Assembly: GCF_003347665.1 (NCBI RefSeq) | Contig: NZ_QDGA01000004.1 | Location: forward strand, 1 to 64,000 | Direction: 5' to 3' | Origin: Microvirga calopogonii | GTDB lineage: Bacteria; Pseudomonadota; Alphaproteobacteria; Rhizobiales; Beijerinckiaceae | Length of the DNA stretch: 64,000 nucleotides | Shown here: positions 28,539 to 37,366 of the stretch, piece by piece | How positions within the stretch are numbered: the stretch's first letter is position 1 | How the letters are laid out: every line of letters starts with the position of its first letter | Position numbers and translations under genes: made by a program | The notes under the pieces: generated by a model | Databases searched by the model: none | Told to the model about the DNA's origin: nothing | What the model saw: the letters and a program-made list of their open reading frames with translations, nothing else

Positions 28539-29324
28539 ATGGTTACTTCCAGACGTTATCTCATTGCTTCTTCGCTTGCGCGTCTGATCCGCAAGGAGAG
28601 GGGAGGCAATCGTGTCACGGAAGGCCACTTCCCCAATCAGGCCGATCGCAGCTCCTTCGTGGTGGTGGAAGGCGACAAGGGTAGCCTTGTTCTGCTTCAT
28701 TCGGGGTCAAACGGGCCGATCGAAGAGCGCACCGAAGTGCCGCGAGCCCACGCCGAGGCTCTTCTCGACGTGACGCCCGGCAAGCTCGACTACCTGCTCA
28801 CCCATCTCACCGTCGGCACGCGCGACATCCAGATCGTCCGCTTCGTCACACCGGGACCGCTGGACCTGATCTCCGTTCCGTTCGAGAGTGAGGAAGAGGC
28901 CAGAGATTTCCGTCCCCTGTCGTGGTTCGGCTCGGATGTCACGACGGAAGTGGCTTACCAGAATCGGTCCATCGCCCTGGAAGGAGCGCCTCAAGCTCCC
29001 GATGTCCCGATGTCGAACGCCGCCCTCAACAGCCTGCTCGACACGCTTGAGAATCGCTATTCCACGCCACGTGGTTATACACCGCACGCACCTGCGCGAA
29101 GCCCGGTTGAAGCCGGAGCTGGACAGCGCAATGCGCCGCCGGCTCCCGCGCAGAGTGGTGAAAGAACGGCGCAGCCGCAACGGGGCGTTCTGTCCAGGCC
29201 TGCTGCCGCGGCCGATGCGGATCTCGGGGATGACGAAGCTGGCGATGACAATGATCTGAACCTCAACATCGAGGACAATGTCATCCGCGAGCTGGCCCGT
29301 TCGCTGCGGCCTCAGCGTCGCTGA
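28539..29324 (+). CDS. Hypothetical protein, possibly CYTH-like, with disordered C-terminus
   Basis: A 261-residue soluble protein. Residues 1-160 look folded: SRRYLIASSLARLIRKERGG, a strand pattern with SFVVVEGDKGSLVLLH, EERTEVPRAHAEALL, and LDLISVPFESEEEARDF. The order of charged strands and the R/E alternation resemble CYTH (triphosphate-tunnel) domains, but the usual N-terminal ExExK motif is absent, so this is only a guess. Residues 185-261 are Pro/Ala/Asp rich and probably disordered, ending in an acidic patch and RSLRPQRR. I use the ATG at 28539 rather than an in-frame ATG at 28482. A clear terminator follows. Confidence 0.7.
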   Translation: MVTSRRYLIASSLARLIRKERGGNRVTEGHFPNQADRSSFVVVEGDKGSLVLLHSGSNGPIEERTEVPRAHAEALLDVTPGKLDYLLTHLTVGTRDIQIVRFVTPGPLDLISVPFESEEEARDFRPLSWFGSDVTTEVAYQNRSIALEGAPQAPDVPMSNAALNSLLDTLENRYSTPRGYTPHAPARSPVEAGAGQRNAPPAPAQSGERTAQPQRGVLSRPAAAADADLGDDEAGDDNDLNLNIEDNVIRELARSLRPQRR

Positions 29325-29353
29325 TCGTCGCTCCAGACGGATTTACGTTCAAG

Positions 29354-29385
29354 AGCCTGCATCATTCCCGTGGTGCAGGCTTTTT
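29354..29385 (+). terminator. Rho-independent terminator
   Basis: AGCCTGCATCA (29354-29364) pairs with TGGTGCAGGCT (29371-29381, one G-T pair) and is followed by TTTTT. It ends the gene at 28539-29324 and abuts the stop of the convergent transglycosylase gene. Confidence 0.85.
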
Positions 29386-30221
29386 CAGCTCGGCAGGACG
29401 ATGCAGCTGCCGCCTGCCGTGCGAATGTTGCGGCACAATTGCTCGGCCGCCTGCCGCGTTTCAGCCGGCGCACGGACGCGATAGAAAGTGCGCGTCCCGC
29501 GATAACGTAGCCGCGTTCCGATGATCATCGGGCGGACGTCCTTCAGGAGAGAAGCATAGGCTTGGCTCGTTCGCCTGAAAGTGGCGAGAGCCTGCTCCTT
29601 CGAGAAGTTTCCTGCGAGCTGAACGCCCCAAGGAGCGAAGGGAGCCTCGATGGTGTCGCTACGTCCGGGAATGCGCAGAGTGGCGACGATCTGCTGGCAG
29701 GTCTGCCCTGATGAATCCCAATCGGCCTTCTTACGCTCCTTGGCATCGGCGGCCCAATCCTCGGCGGATCGGCCCGTGACGGCAATGACGTAGTTTCTGG
29801 TCTCGATGGGCAACCCTCCCTGGCCGGCGAGCCATGAGGTCACCCGCGCAGGTCCTCCATTATAGGCGGCTGCCGCGAGGCCCAGATTGCCGAACTGCTC
29901 CGACAGATGCGCGATGAACTCGGCGGCCTTGGGAATTGCCTGTTCGGGGTCGAAAGGGTCGGTCAATCCCCGTTCCCGGGCGGTTCCAGGCATGAACTGG
30001 GCGATACCTTGTGCGCCCGCAGGGCTGACGACATTGGGTCGGAACGAGCTTTCCTGCCAGATCAGTTTGGTGAGGAGATCGTGGGGGATTCGCTGATTGC
30101 GCGCGGCGCCCTCGATCAACCGGCAGAGGGCCTGCCCGACACTCTCGGACGATGTTCCAGGATTGGCCATCGCGGTGCCGCAGCAGAGAAAAATTCCGCA
30201 AAGCGCCAGCCGGAAGCGCAT
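29385..30221 (-). CDS. Lytic transglycosylase with SPOR domain
   Basis: A 278-residue exported cell-wall enzyme. A signal peptide covers residues 1-19 (cut after AMA). The SLT domain follows, with catalytic Glu57 in LIWQESSFRP, then SPAGAQGIAQFMPGTA and AAAYNGGPARV, the standard family 1 motifs. The last 70 residues (PWGVQLAGNFSKEQALATFR to GGSCIVLPS) have the repeated pattern of a SPOR domain, which binds glycan strands stripped of stem peptides at division sites. It would cut peptidoglycan to 1,6-anhydromuropeptides. Nearby genes do not suggest a secretion system. Confidence 0.9.
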   Translation of the reverse strand: MRFRLALCGIFLCCGTAMANPGTSSESVGQALCRLIEGAARNQRIPHDLLTKLIWQESSFRPNVVSPAGAQGIAQFMPGTARERGLTDPFDPEQAIPKAAEFIAHLSEQFGNLGLAAAAYNGGPARVTSWLAGQGGLPIETRNYVIAVTGRSAEDWAADAKERKKADWDSSGQTCQQIVATLRIPGRSDTIEAPFAPWGVQLAGNFSKEQALATFRRTSQAYASLLKDVRPMIIGTRLRYRGTRTFYRVRAPAETRQAAEQLCRNIRTAGGSCIVLPS

Positions 30222-30275
30222 GAAGGACCCCGCTCGGAAAACTGAGAAGCAAACGAATGAAAGCGACGTGCCAAG

Positions 30276-30743
30276 CTAGAGATAGGCGATCATTCGTCCT
30301 GCCAAGAGCACAATGATCCAGGCGATGAGAGAAACAATCGCGTAGATGCGAGCCTCCGTCGGTAGAGCGGCCGTCCGCAGCACCTTTCCGAAACGGAGAT
30401 GAAAGAGCGCGACATTGGCGAGCCCCAGCGCAATGAAGCCGAGCTTCACGTAGAAGGCAGGATTGACGCCGAGCGAACGCGCCTCTGCCGCGAGGAGAAT
30501 GGCCCCGGTCGGGAGCTGGAGTGCCAACCCGGCGGCGGCGAGCGGAATGGCATAGCGTCCGACCTCCCATGCACGCTTGCCGTGCTCTGCTAGAACCTTC
30601 AGGTCGAAGACTGCAATGCCGCCGACCACGAAGGCAGAACCGAGAACGTGGAGGAGATTAGCGACCGTATAGAGCCAAGCGGAATGACGCCCTGCATGGC
30701 CAAGCCAGGAGCTCTCCAACGCGGCAAGCAGATCGAGATACAT
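30276..30743 (-). CDS. Small integral membrane protein (DUF6644/DUF2214-like)
   Basis: A 155-residue protein with four hydrophobic helices (about 24-45, 65-85, 95-112 and 133-152). Histidines occur in the first helix region (LLHVLGSAFVVGGIAVFDLK) and in FHLRFGK. I match it loosely to uncharacterised DUF families of Proteobacteria. It lies six bases from the DUF6152-like gene, so the two are probably an operon and may work together at the membrane. Function unknown. Confidence 0.75.
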   Translation of the reverse strand: MYLDLLAALESSWLGHAGRHSAWLYTVANLLHVLGSAFVVGGIAVFDLKVLAEHGKRAWEVGRYAIPLAAAGLALQLPTGAILLAAEARSLGVNPAFYVKLGFIALGLANVALFHLRFGKVLRTAALPTEARIYAIVSLIAWIIVLLAGRMIAYL

Positions 30744-30749
30744 AACGGC

Positions 30750-31103
30750 CTACCGCAGTTCGTATGTCTTGCCGCTGACGACGATCCTCTCGGCTCTCAG
30801 CTCCGTCTCGTTGCGCGTGGATGGATAGCCGTCAAGCCTGACCTGGGTTCCGGGCTTGATCATGTCGGGGCTCAGGCCGCGTGCGCTCATCCGGAATGGA
30901 GGCGCGAGCACCGCCTCCCAGCTCTTTCCCTGAAACGGGATGACCATCATGACATGCGGGTTCTCCCACTCGACCCGCTCGACAGTTCCGGTGATCGTCA
31001 TGGGGCGGCTCGCATCGTAGCCGCCCCAACCGTGATGGGCGTAGGCGACGCCGCCGGTCAGGAGAGCTCCGGAGATGCATAGTCCGAACAGAGGAAATCT
31101 CAT
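30750..31103 (-). CDS. Small secreted protein (DUF6152-like)
   Basis: A 117-residue protein with a signal peptide (MRFPLFGLCISGALLTGGVA, cut near AYA) and then HHGWGGYD, a His-rich mature N-terminus seen in DUF6152 proteins. A single beta-rich domain follows (TITGTVERVEWENPHVMMVI to ERIVVSGKTYELR). I chose ATG 31103, with AGGA upstream, over longer in-frame starts. It is the first gene of a pair with the membrane protein at 30276-30743. The N-terminal His pair could bind a metal such as copper, but that is speculation. Confidence 0.75.
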   Translation of the reverse strand: MRFPLFGLCISGALLTGGVAYAHHGWGGYDASRPMTITGTVERVEWENPHVMMVIPFQGKSWEAVLAPPFRMSARGLSPDMIKPGTQVRLDGYPSTRNETELRAERIVVSGKTYELR

Positions 31104-31289
31104 GGTGGGGTCCTGTATCTTCAGCCGGAGCATGCGGTCAGATTTCGCCGCAGGAGGCGGGGCGTCAAGCTGCCTGAAGACGGGATTGGTCCCGATCATC
31201 GGATCGTGATGGAAGTCCCGAAGATTCGCTCCCCCGCCGTGTCCCGGCTATGCTTCGTCCTTCGAATCAACCCTTGTTCAGGGACAGCG

Positions 31290-31589
31290 ATGGCATCGAT
31301 CTTGAAGGACCTTTGGAACCGCCTGTCGGGCGGAGGCAATACAGGCGAGCGTGAGGAGCCTGCCGCCGAGGCGGTGGAGTACAAGGGATTTCGCATCCGG
31401 CCGGCGCCCTATTCCGCCAAGGGGGGATATCAGACCGCCGGCGTGATCGAGAAGGATTTCGATACCGGCATGAAGGAACACCGGTTCGTGCGGGCCGAGA
31501 CGCATCCCAGCAAGGATGAAGCCGCCGCGTTCGCGATTGCCAAGGGCAAGCAGATCATCGACGAACAGGGCGACCGGGTCTTCCGTTGA
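31290..31589 (+). CDS. HlyU-family protein
   Basis: A 99-residue small protein: MASILKDLWNRLSGGG, then EAVEYKGFRIRPAPYSAKGG, YQTAGVIEKDFD and EHRFVRAETHPSKDEAAAFA. This matches the alphaproteobacterial HlyU family. The name comes from a Vibrio haemolysin regulator, but these proteins have no visible helix-turn-helix and their role here is unknown. GGGA precedes the ATG at 31290. It is divergent from the DUF6152-like gene. Confidence 0.82.
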   Translation: MASILKDLWNRLSGGGNTGEREEPAAEAVEYKGFRIRPAPYSAKGGYQTAGVIEKDFDTGMKEHRFVRAETHPSKDEAAAFAIAKGKQIIDEQGDRVFR

Positions 31590-31688
31590 GTAGCGCGGCA
31601 TCTGCCCGCGTGAAATCGGCTCCCGCGCAACCATTGCGACTTCCGGATGTTGCCTCCGGCAACGTGCTCCCGCCGCAAGCAGCGTTCA

Positions 31689-31703
31689 ATCAGATAATCT
31701 GAT
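31689..31703. promoter_or_regulatory. Perfect 15-base palindrome upstream of the catalase gene
   Basis: ATCAGATAATCTGAT is fully palindromic around its central base. It lies about 100 bases before the catalase ATG, the right place for a regulator binding site. I cannot name the regulator. Confidence 0.4.
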
Positions 31704-31803
31704 CATGCCGGTCAGGAATATCGATTGGCGCTGATTGCCCTTCGTCCGTACGATCCGAGTTGGGGGCGTGTCGCTATCAACCGGTCATTCAAGGGAGATC
31801 GCC

Positions 31804-33519
31804 ATGGCCAAGAACCCTCACGCGCCGTCGGGAACGTCGGATCAGGTCCTGACGAACAGGCAGGGCCATCCTATCACCAACAACCAGTCCCAGCGCACCG
31901 TGGGCAGCCGTGGCCCGGCCACGCTGGAGAACTATCAGTTCCTCGAAAAGATCACCCATTTCGACCGCGAGCGCATCCCGGAGCGGGTTGTCCATGCCCG
32001 CGGCTTCGTGTGCTATGGCGAACTCGAGGTGACCGGCAAGATCGGCGACGAGCCGGCGTCGAAATATACCCGCGCCAAGCTGTTCCAGACTGCCGGCAAG
32101 AAGACGCCGCTGGCCATCCGCTTCTCGACCGTGATCGGTGGTCGTGATTCCTCGGAAGTGGCACGTGATCCGCGCGGCTTCGCAGTGAAATTCTATACCG
32201 AGGACGGCAACTGGGATCTCGTCGGCAACAATCTGGCAGTCTTCTTCATACGCGATGCCGTCAAGTTTCCAGATGTCATCCACTCCCTGAAGCCGGATCC
32301 CGTCACCTTCCGCCAGGAGCCGAACCGCATCTTCGACTTCATGAGCCAGACGCCCGAATCCATGCACATGCTGACCCATCTGTTCAGCCCACGCGGCATT
32401 CCGGCGAGCTATCGGCATATGGAGGGCTTTGGCGTCAACACCTACAAGATGGTCAATGCCCAAGGCGAGACCGTGCTGGTCAAGTACCACTTCCATCCCC
32501 GCTGCGGATTGGCGAGCCTGACGGCGGAGGAGGCCGCCAAGGTGCAGGGGCAGGATCTCGGCTCGGCCTCGAAGGATCTCTACGAAGCCATCGAGCGCGG
32601 CGAGCATCCCCAATGGGACATGTACGTGCAGATCATGGAAGACCATGATCATCCGGAACTCGACTGGGACCCGTTGGACGACACCAAGATCTGGCCGGAG
32701 AAGGATTTCCCCCTGCGGCACGTGGGCGTCATGACCCTGAATCGCAATGTGGAGGATCACTTCAACGAGAACGAACAGATCGCCATGGGTACCGGCGTTC
32801 TTGTGGACGGGCTCGATTTCTCGGACGACAAGATGCTGGTGGGCCGGACCTTTTCCTATTCCGATACCCAGCGCTACCGCGTCGGCACGAACTACCTGCA
32901 ACTGCCGGTGAACCAGGCCAAGAATGCCAAGGTCTCGACCAACCTGAATGGCGGGCAGATGTCCTACCGCCGCGATCTCGCCCCTGGCCAGAACCCGCAC
33001 ATCAACTTCGAACCGTCGATCCATAACGGCCTGCATGAATCGCCCCGCGAGGAGCCCAACAATCCTCCGGAGATCCGCGGTCGGCTGACACGCAGCGTGA
33101 TCGAACGGCGCAACGACTACATCCACGCCCGGGGCCGCTACTGCACCATGATGGATTGGGAGCGCGACGATCTCGTCCTCAACCTGGGCGCGCTTCTGGG
33201 CCAGTGCGAGCGGGACGTGCAGGAGCGCATGGTGTGGCATCTTCTCCTGATCCATGACGATTACGGAACCCGTGTCGGCGAGATGCTGGGCATCAAGCCT
33301 GAAGACGTGAAGCATCTCCAGCCGCTGTCGAAGCAGGTCCTCACCGACGAGGACAAGCGCCGCCTGCAGAATCTCGGCAGGAACGGCGACAAGATCGACC
33401 CGACCGTATGGGGTCAGTGGACGAGCTCCGTAAAGAACTACAAGGCCTCGGCCGAGGAGGTGCTGGGCGGCATGCGCGACGTGCCGACGGAGCCGGCAGC
33501 GCGTCAGGCGGCCGAATAG
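31804..33519 (+). CDS. Monofunctional haem catalase
   Basis: A 571-residue catalase that breaks hydrogen peroxide into water and oxygen. The distal His is in [17 protein letters not shown], the distal Asn in [14 protein letters not shown], and the proximal haem ligand Tyr in [15 protein letters not shown]. The length lies between small-subunit (about 480-500) and large-subunit (over 700) classes, and there is no C-terminal flavodoxin-like domain. [11 protein letters not shown] replaces a more usual Lys/Asp-rich segment. GGGAG precedes ATG 31804. It is monocistronic and convergent with the YihY gene; a palindrome upstream may be its operator. Confidence 0.95.
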   Translation: MAKNPHAPSGTSDQVLTNRQGHPITNNQSQRTVGSRGPATLENYQFLEKITHFDRERIPERVVHARGFVCYGELEVTGKIGDEPASKYTRAKLFQTAGKKTPLAIRFSTVIGGRDSSEVARDPRGFAVKFYTEDGNWDLVGNNLAVFFIRDAVKFPDVIHSLKPDPVTFRQEPNRIFDFMSQTPESMHMLTHLFSPRGIPASYRHMEGFGVNTYKMVNAQGETVLVKYHFHPRCGLASLTAEEAAKVQGQDLGSASKDLYEAIERGEHPQWDMYVQIMEDHDHPELDWDPLDDTKIWPEKDFPLRHVGVMTLNRNVEDHFNENEQIAMGTGVLVDGLDFSDDKMLVGRTFSYSDTQRYRVGTNYLQLPVNQAKNAKVSTNLNGGQMSYRRDLAPGQNPHINFEPSIHNGLHESPREEPNNPPEIRGRLTRSVIERRNDYIHARGRYCTMMDWERDDLVLNLGALLGQCERDVQERMVWHLLLIHDDYGTRVGEMLGIKPEDVKHLQPLSKQVLTDEDKRRLQNLGRNGDKIDPTVWGQWTSSVKNYKASAEEVLGGMRDVPTEPAARQAAE

Positions 33520-33521
33520 GC

Positions 33522-34436
33522 TCAGGCCATGGTCGAAGGGGAACGGGTCGGGACCTCCCGGCCCGTTTCCGTTTCGAGTTCCGGGGACCGCCCCTGACCC
33601 CGGCTTCCACGGCTCTCGGCATAGGCCTTCGTGAATTCGGCCCCGAAGAGCAAGATCAGGGACGAGTAGTAGATCCAGAGCAGGATCGTGATGATGGAGG
33701 CGGCGGCGCCGTAGCTCGACGCGACGTTGCTCTTGCCGAGATAGTACCCGATCAGGAACTTGCCGATGGTGAACAGGAGGGCGGTCACCAGGGAGCCGGT
33801 CCACACGTCGCTCCATCTCAGGTCCACGGCCGGCAGCATCTTGAACATCATCGCGAACAGGAGCGTCGCGATGGCGAATGCCACGAGGCTGTTCAGGAAG
33901 CGCAGGATGATCGTCGCGCCCGAGAAATTGGACTCGAGATAATGTCCGATCGCCGTCAATCCCGTGTCGATGACCAGCGACACGAGCAGCAGGAAGCCGA
34001 TCCCCAGAATCAACGCGAGGCTGACGAGCCGCGTGCGGACGAAGTCCAGGATCCCGTAGCTCGCGGGCGGTTTCGCCTTCCAGATGATGTTCAGGTCGTC
34101 CTGGAGCTCGACGACAGCGCCAGTTACCAGGAGAAGAAACGTCACGATGCCGATCGTACTGCCGATGAGGCCTGAGCCCACATTGCTGGCGCTCGCGATC
34201 ATGGCCTCGAGAGCGGAAGCCTCTTTGCTCCCGATCAACCCCCCAAGCTCCCCGACGATGGCGCCCTGCGCGGCCTCACGCCCGAAGGCCAGCCCGGCAA
34301 CGGCAATGGCGGCGAGCAGCATCGGGGCGAGGGAGAAGACGGTGAAGAAGGCAATGGACGCGCCGAGGCTCATGGCGCGGTCGTTCCACCAGCCCGCGAA
34401 TGCCACCTTCAAGAGCCGCCAAGTGTCGGAGAACAT
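33522..34436 (-). CDS. YihY/BrkB-family inner membrane protein
   Basis: A 304-residue protein with six predicted helices. The family N-terminus WWNDRAMSLGASIAFFTVFS is clear, and IWKAKP and the last-helix region YGAAASIITILLWIYYSSL with LLFGAEFTKAY are typical. The family was once called ribonuclease BN; that assignment was withdrawn and its function is still uncertain. The C-terminus is a short charged tail. It ends three bases from the catalase stop (convergent). A sigma-EcfG-like site lies about 55 bases upstream of the start. A second family member is at 59684-60880. Confidence 0.9.
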   Translation of the reverse strand: MFSDTWRLLKVAFAGWWNDRAMSLGASIAFFTVFSLAPMLLAAIAVAGLAFGREAAQGAIVGELGGLIGSKEASALEAMIASASNVGSGLIGSTIGIVTFLLLVTGAVVELQDDLNIIWKAKPPASYGILDFVRTRLVSLALILGIGFLLLVSLVIDTGLTAIGHYLESNFSGATIILRFLNSLVAFAIATLLFAMMFKMLPAVDLRWSDVWTGSLVTALLFTIGKFLIGYYLGKSNVASSYGAAASIITILLWIYYSSLILLFGAEFTKAYAESRGSRGQGRSPELETETGREVPTRSPSTMA

Positions 34437-34492
34437 CCAGGGACCGATTCTGCCGGGCGGGCCGGCATGGTGAATGTGTTGCCTTGGCCGTT

Positions 34493-34518
34493 AACGGACA
34501 GGAACTTTCCCTTGTTCC
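34493..34518 (-). promoter_or_regulatory. Candidate sigma-EcfG promoter of the first YihY gene
   Basis: On the minus strand GGAAC (34518-34514), 17-base spacer, CGTT (34496-34493): a full match to GGAAC-N17-CGTT. The expected transcription start near 34486 gives a leader of about 50 bases. Confidence 0.65.
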
Positions 34519-34520
34519 TG

Positions 34521-36281
34521 TTAAGATTGAAATCCGAGGCCCAAGCTTTGATGTCGCCGCAGAAGCTGTCCATAGCGGCCTGCCGCCCTGCGCAGACGGG
34601 CCTCTTCCCCGCCCCCGAGCGAGCCTGCGGCCATGAGGTGGGCGCCCAGGTGGAAGGCGCAATAGCAGGGAAGCAGAAATGCCAGCAGTTCGTGGGAAAC
34701 AGGATGCCCGCTCTCCCGTTCGACAGCGGCGCAGAGCCGGGCGGTTTCCGGTCCAGACAGCTCCAATTCGACGACTGCTCCGGCGATATCCCAGGCGATG
34801 TCCTGATGACCGATCAGATCGTGGGCGGCGCTGTGGTCCAGGGCATCGGCCTTAATGAGACGGTTGCCGGATACCAGCCATTCCCACGCATGCATCCGGT
34901 TGTCGGACCAGACCCGGCGGACCTTGCCTTCGAGGCCGCTCGCAGGCGGCAGGGACAGGTCCAGGATCGCCCCGGCGTCGTCTCCTAAGGCCTGCTGAGC
35001 ATTGTAGACTGCCATGTGGCGCAATTCGTCCAACGAGGCGCCCGGATGTCCTGCGGCAGGATAGTGGCGTGCGCGATAGCCCAGATAGGCTCCCATCCGC
35101 TCGATCAGGAGGTCTCGGTCGAAGGCTATCTGATCGAGGCCTCGCGCATCCTCATGCCAGCCTTGCACGAGAAAGCCATGGCGCAAGCCCACGGCAGCCG
35201 GCGCGAACCCCGCCTCGTGCAGATGCCGGGCCATCCGGAGTTTCCTGGCTCCGATCTCTCCCAGGCCTGTGAATCTTACCAGCCAGGATGCGCCCTTGGC
35301 CCGTGCCAGGAATTTCCTACGCTCCTGCTGGAGATTGGACGGCGGCCAGCACGCTTCGTCCTGGTAGCGACGCCGACGCCATTCCCCGCCCGATATATCC
35401 TCGAGAGGGCCATCCAGCGGTCCGACGAGGTCTTCCACCCAGGCCTCAAGGCGATGAGGGGGCCCCCCGCCAAGCAGGAGGCTGTCCATGGTGCGGACGT
35501 GGCGCGGAGCCTCGCTCCATCGCTCCCGGTGACGGAGGCTGGCCTGAGGCCCGAGCGTGCCCTCGTGACTTGGGAAGAAGTGAATCCTCCTGCGTGGAAC
35601 GCCGGCCTCCTCCAGCCAGTCGGCAATGGCCCCGAACGAACTCCCGGACAGGCCGGGACCTTCGTCGACGATGGCGAACGCCCCGTTCCGATCTGTCAGT
35701 TTCTTCGCAAGCCCCGGGTCCACCTTCACCTCCCGCCGGAAAGGATGGCCCGTGGGACGAAGGGTGAAAGGTGGGGAAGCCCCGATGGCGGCCGCCACGA
35801 GGGCGCTGAGGCCCGTGCCGATGCTGCGGATGCCGATGACCTGGGTATCGGCGCCCAACCCCGAAGCTCTGGCGGCTTCCAGATAGCTTTCCGGATAAAG
35901 GGCGTAGAATGCGTAGCCTTCCGCCTGCTTGACGTGGATCCTCCGCGAGGGATCGAAGCTGAGAAGCTTATCGAGGAGTTCACGTGGCAGGGAGCCGTCC
36001 CTGAACCCACTTCGCCATGATCGATCGACAGCTTCGGCCAGAAGAGAAAGGCATTGCATGCCGTTCCGATGGACGGTCGAAAGCGTATCGACGCGGAGCT
36101 CATGAAACTCGGCGTCGATAAGCCCCTGGACCAGTTCACCGGTGTCGACGAAAGCCGTCACCAATGTCCCATGCCGCGCGATTCCGGGCGGCATGGAATT
36201 GATCTCCGACAGGGTGTCCGCGATAGCGGCCTGCTTGGCGCCTACCGTTACGGAATGTTCCACGTCGCCGTAGACCAGCAT
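34521..36281 (-). CDS. Uncharacterised fusion of a phosphoribosyltransferase-like and an APH-kinase-like domain
   Basis: A 586-residue protein I cannot name. Residues 140-240 look like a PRTase fold: VDEGPGLSGSSF (205-216) has the acidic pair and glycine/serine loop that bind ribose-5-phosphate of PRPP. Residues 330-510 resemble an aminoglycoside-phosphotransferase/choline-kinase lobe: ASWLVRFTGLGEIGARK is strand-like, SDNRMHAWEWL (459-469) stands where HGDxxxxN is expected, and KADALDH with QDIAWDIAG (493-501) matches the metal-binding loop. The catalytic His is therefore replaced. Residues 1-130 are unassigned. It begins 20 bases after the alcohol dehydrogenase gene and probably shares its transcript. 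Confidence 0.75.
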   Translation of the reverse strand: MLVYGDVEHSVTVGAKQAAIADTLSEINSMPPGIARHGTLVTAFVDTGELVQGLIDAEFHELRVDTLSTVHRNGMQCLSLLAEAVDRSWRSGFRDGSLPRELLDKLLSFDPSRRIHVKQAEGYAFYALYPESYLEAARASGLGADTQVIGIRSIGTGLSALVAAAIGASPPFTLRPTGHPFRREVKVDPGLAKKLTDRNGAFAIVDEGPGLSGSSFGAIADWLEEAGVPRRRIHFFPSHEGTLGPQASLRHRERWSEAPRHVRTMDSLLLGGGPPHRLEAWVEDLVGPLDGPLEDISGGEWRRRRYQDEACWPPSNLQQERRKFLARAKGASWLVRFTGLGEIGARKLRMARHLHEAGFAPAAVGLRHGFLVQGWHEDARGLDQIAFDRDLLIERMGAYLGYRARHYPAAGHPGASLDELRHMAVYNAQQALGDDAGAILDLSLPPASGLEGKVRRVWSDNRMHAWEWLVSGNRLIKADALDHSAAHDLIGHQDIAWDIAGAVVELELSGPETARLCAAVERESGHPVSHELLAFLLPCYCAFHLGAHLMAAGSLGGGEEARLRRAAGRYGQLLRRHQSLGLGFQS

Positions 36282-36301
36282 GGTGATGCGCGCTGCCCCG
36301 C

Positions 36302-37366
36302 TTACGCTGCCGCCTCCTGCTTCAGCGAGGCCATGTCGATGACGAAGCGGTATCTCACGTCGCTTTTCAGCATCCGCTCATAGGCCTCGTTGATCTTCTG
36401 GATCGGGATGATCTCGATCTCGGAGGTGATGCCGTGCTGGGCGCAGAAATCGAGCATCTCCTGGGTCTCGGCGATGCCGCCGATCAAGGAGCCGGCAAGC
36501 TGGCGCCGCTTCATGATCAGGTTGAATACGGTCGTGGCCGGATGCGGCTCTGCCGGGGCGCCGACGAGCACCATGGCGCCATCGCGGGCGAGCAGCACGA
36601 GGTAGCTGTCCAGGTCATGCGGGGCGGCGACGGTGTCGAGGATGAAATCGAAGCTGTTCACGTGCTCCTGCATGGCTTCGGGATCCCGTGAGACGACCAC
36701 TTCGTGGGCTCCCAGGGCGAGCGCGTCCTCCCGCTTGTTGGGCGAGGTGGTGAACAGCACCACGTGCGCGCCCATGGCCCGTGCGAGCTTGACGGCCATG
36801 TGGCCCAGGCCGCCGAGGCCGACAACGCCCACCTTGTGTCCGGGCTGCACACGCCAGCGGCGCAGGGGGGAATAGGTGGTAATCCCTGCACATAAAAGAG
36901 GCGCCGCGGCGGCGAGGTCCATGCCCTCGGGCACCTTCAGGACGAAGCTCTCATCGACGACGATGCTGTCGGAATAGCCGCCATAGGTATTGGCACCCGT
37001 GCCCTGCTCGGGGCCGTTATAGGTGCCGGTGAAGCCGACCTCGCAGTACTGCTCCAAGCCTTCGCGGCAGCTGCGGCAGGTGCGGCAGGAATCGACCATG
37101 CAGCCTACGCCGACAAGGTCGCCTTCCTTGAATTTCTGTACGCCCGGTCCGACGCGCGTGACGCGGCCGACGATCTCGTGGCCTGGCACACAGGGATAGA
37201 GAGTGCCACCCCATTCTTCACGCGCGGTGTGCAGATCGGAGTGACAGACGCCGCAATAGAGAATTTCGATCTGGACGTCGTTTTCGCGGGGCTCCCGGCG
37301 CTCGAAGCTGAAGGGGGCAAGTGGGGTGGCCGCATCCTGGGCGGCATAGCCGAAAGCTTTGATCAC
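36302..37366 (-). CDS. Zinc-dependent NAD(P) alcohol dehydrogenase (YahK/cinnamyl-alcohol type)
   Basis: A 354-residue medium-chain dehydrogenase that interconverts aldehydes and alcohols. Catalytic zinc ligands C41 (GVCHSD) and H63 (PGHEIVG) and the structural zinc cysteines C94, C97, C100 and C108 are all present, and the cofactor loop is GLGGLGHMAVKLA. I start it at the GTG at 37366 (MIKAFGYAAQ), with CGGAG nine bases before; this matches family starts, whereas an ATG 24 codons upstream adds unrelated residues. The PRTase/kinase-like gene follows by 20 bases. Confidence 0.9.
   Translation of the reverse strand: MIKAFGYAAQDAATPLAPFSFERREPRENDVQIEILYCGVCHSDLHTAREEWGGTLYPCVPGHEIVGRVTRVGPGVQKFKEGDLVGVGCMVDSCRTCRSCREGLEQYCEVGFTGTYNGPEQGTGANTYGGYSDSIVVDESFVLKVPEGMDLAAAAPLLCAGITTYSPLRRWRVQPGHKVGVVGLGGLGHMAVKLARAMGAHVVLFTTSPNKREDALALGAHEVVVSRDPEAMQEHVNSFDFILDTVAAPHDLDSYLVLLARDGAMVLVGAPAEPHPATTVFNLIMKRRQLAGSLIGGIAETQEMLDFCAQHGITSEIEIIPIQKINEAYERMLKSDVRYRFVIDMASLKQEAAA

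Noticed and set aside
31789..33816. Long minus-strand open frame (675 codons) opposite the catalase
   Set aside because: Antisense shadow of a well-conserved catalase; no domain-like sequence and no ribosome site.
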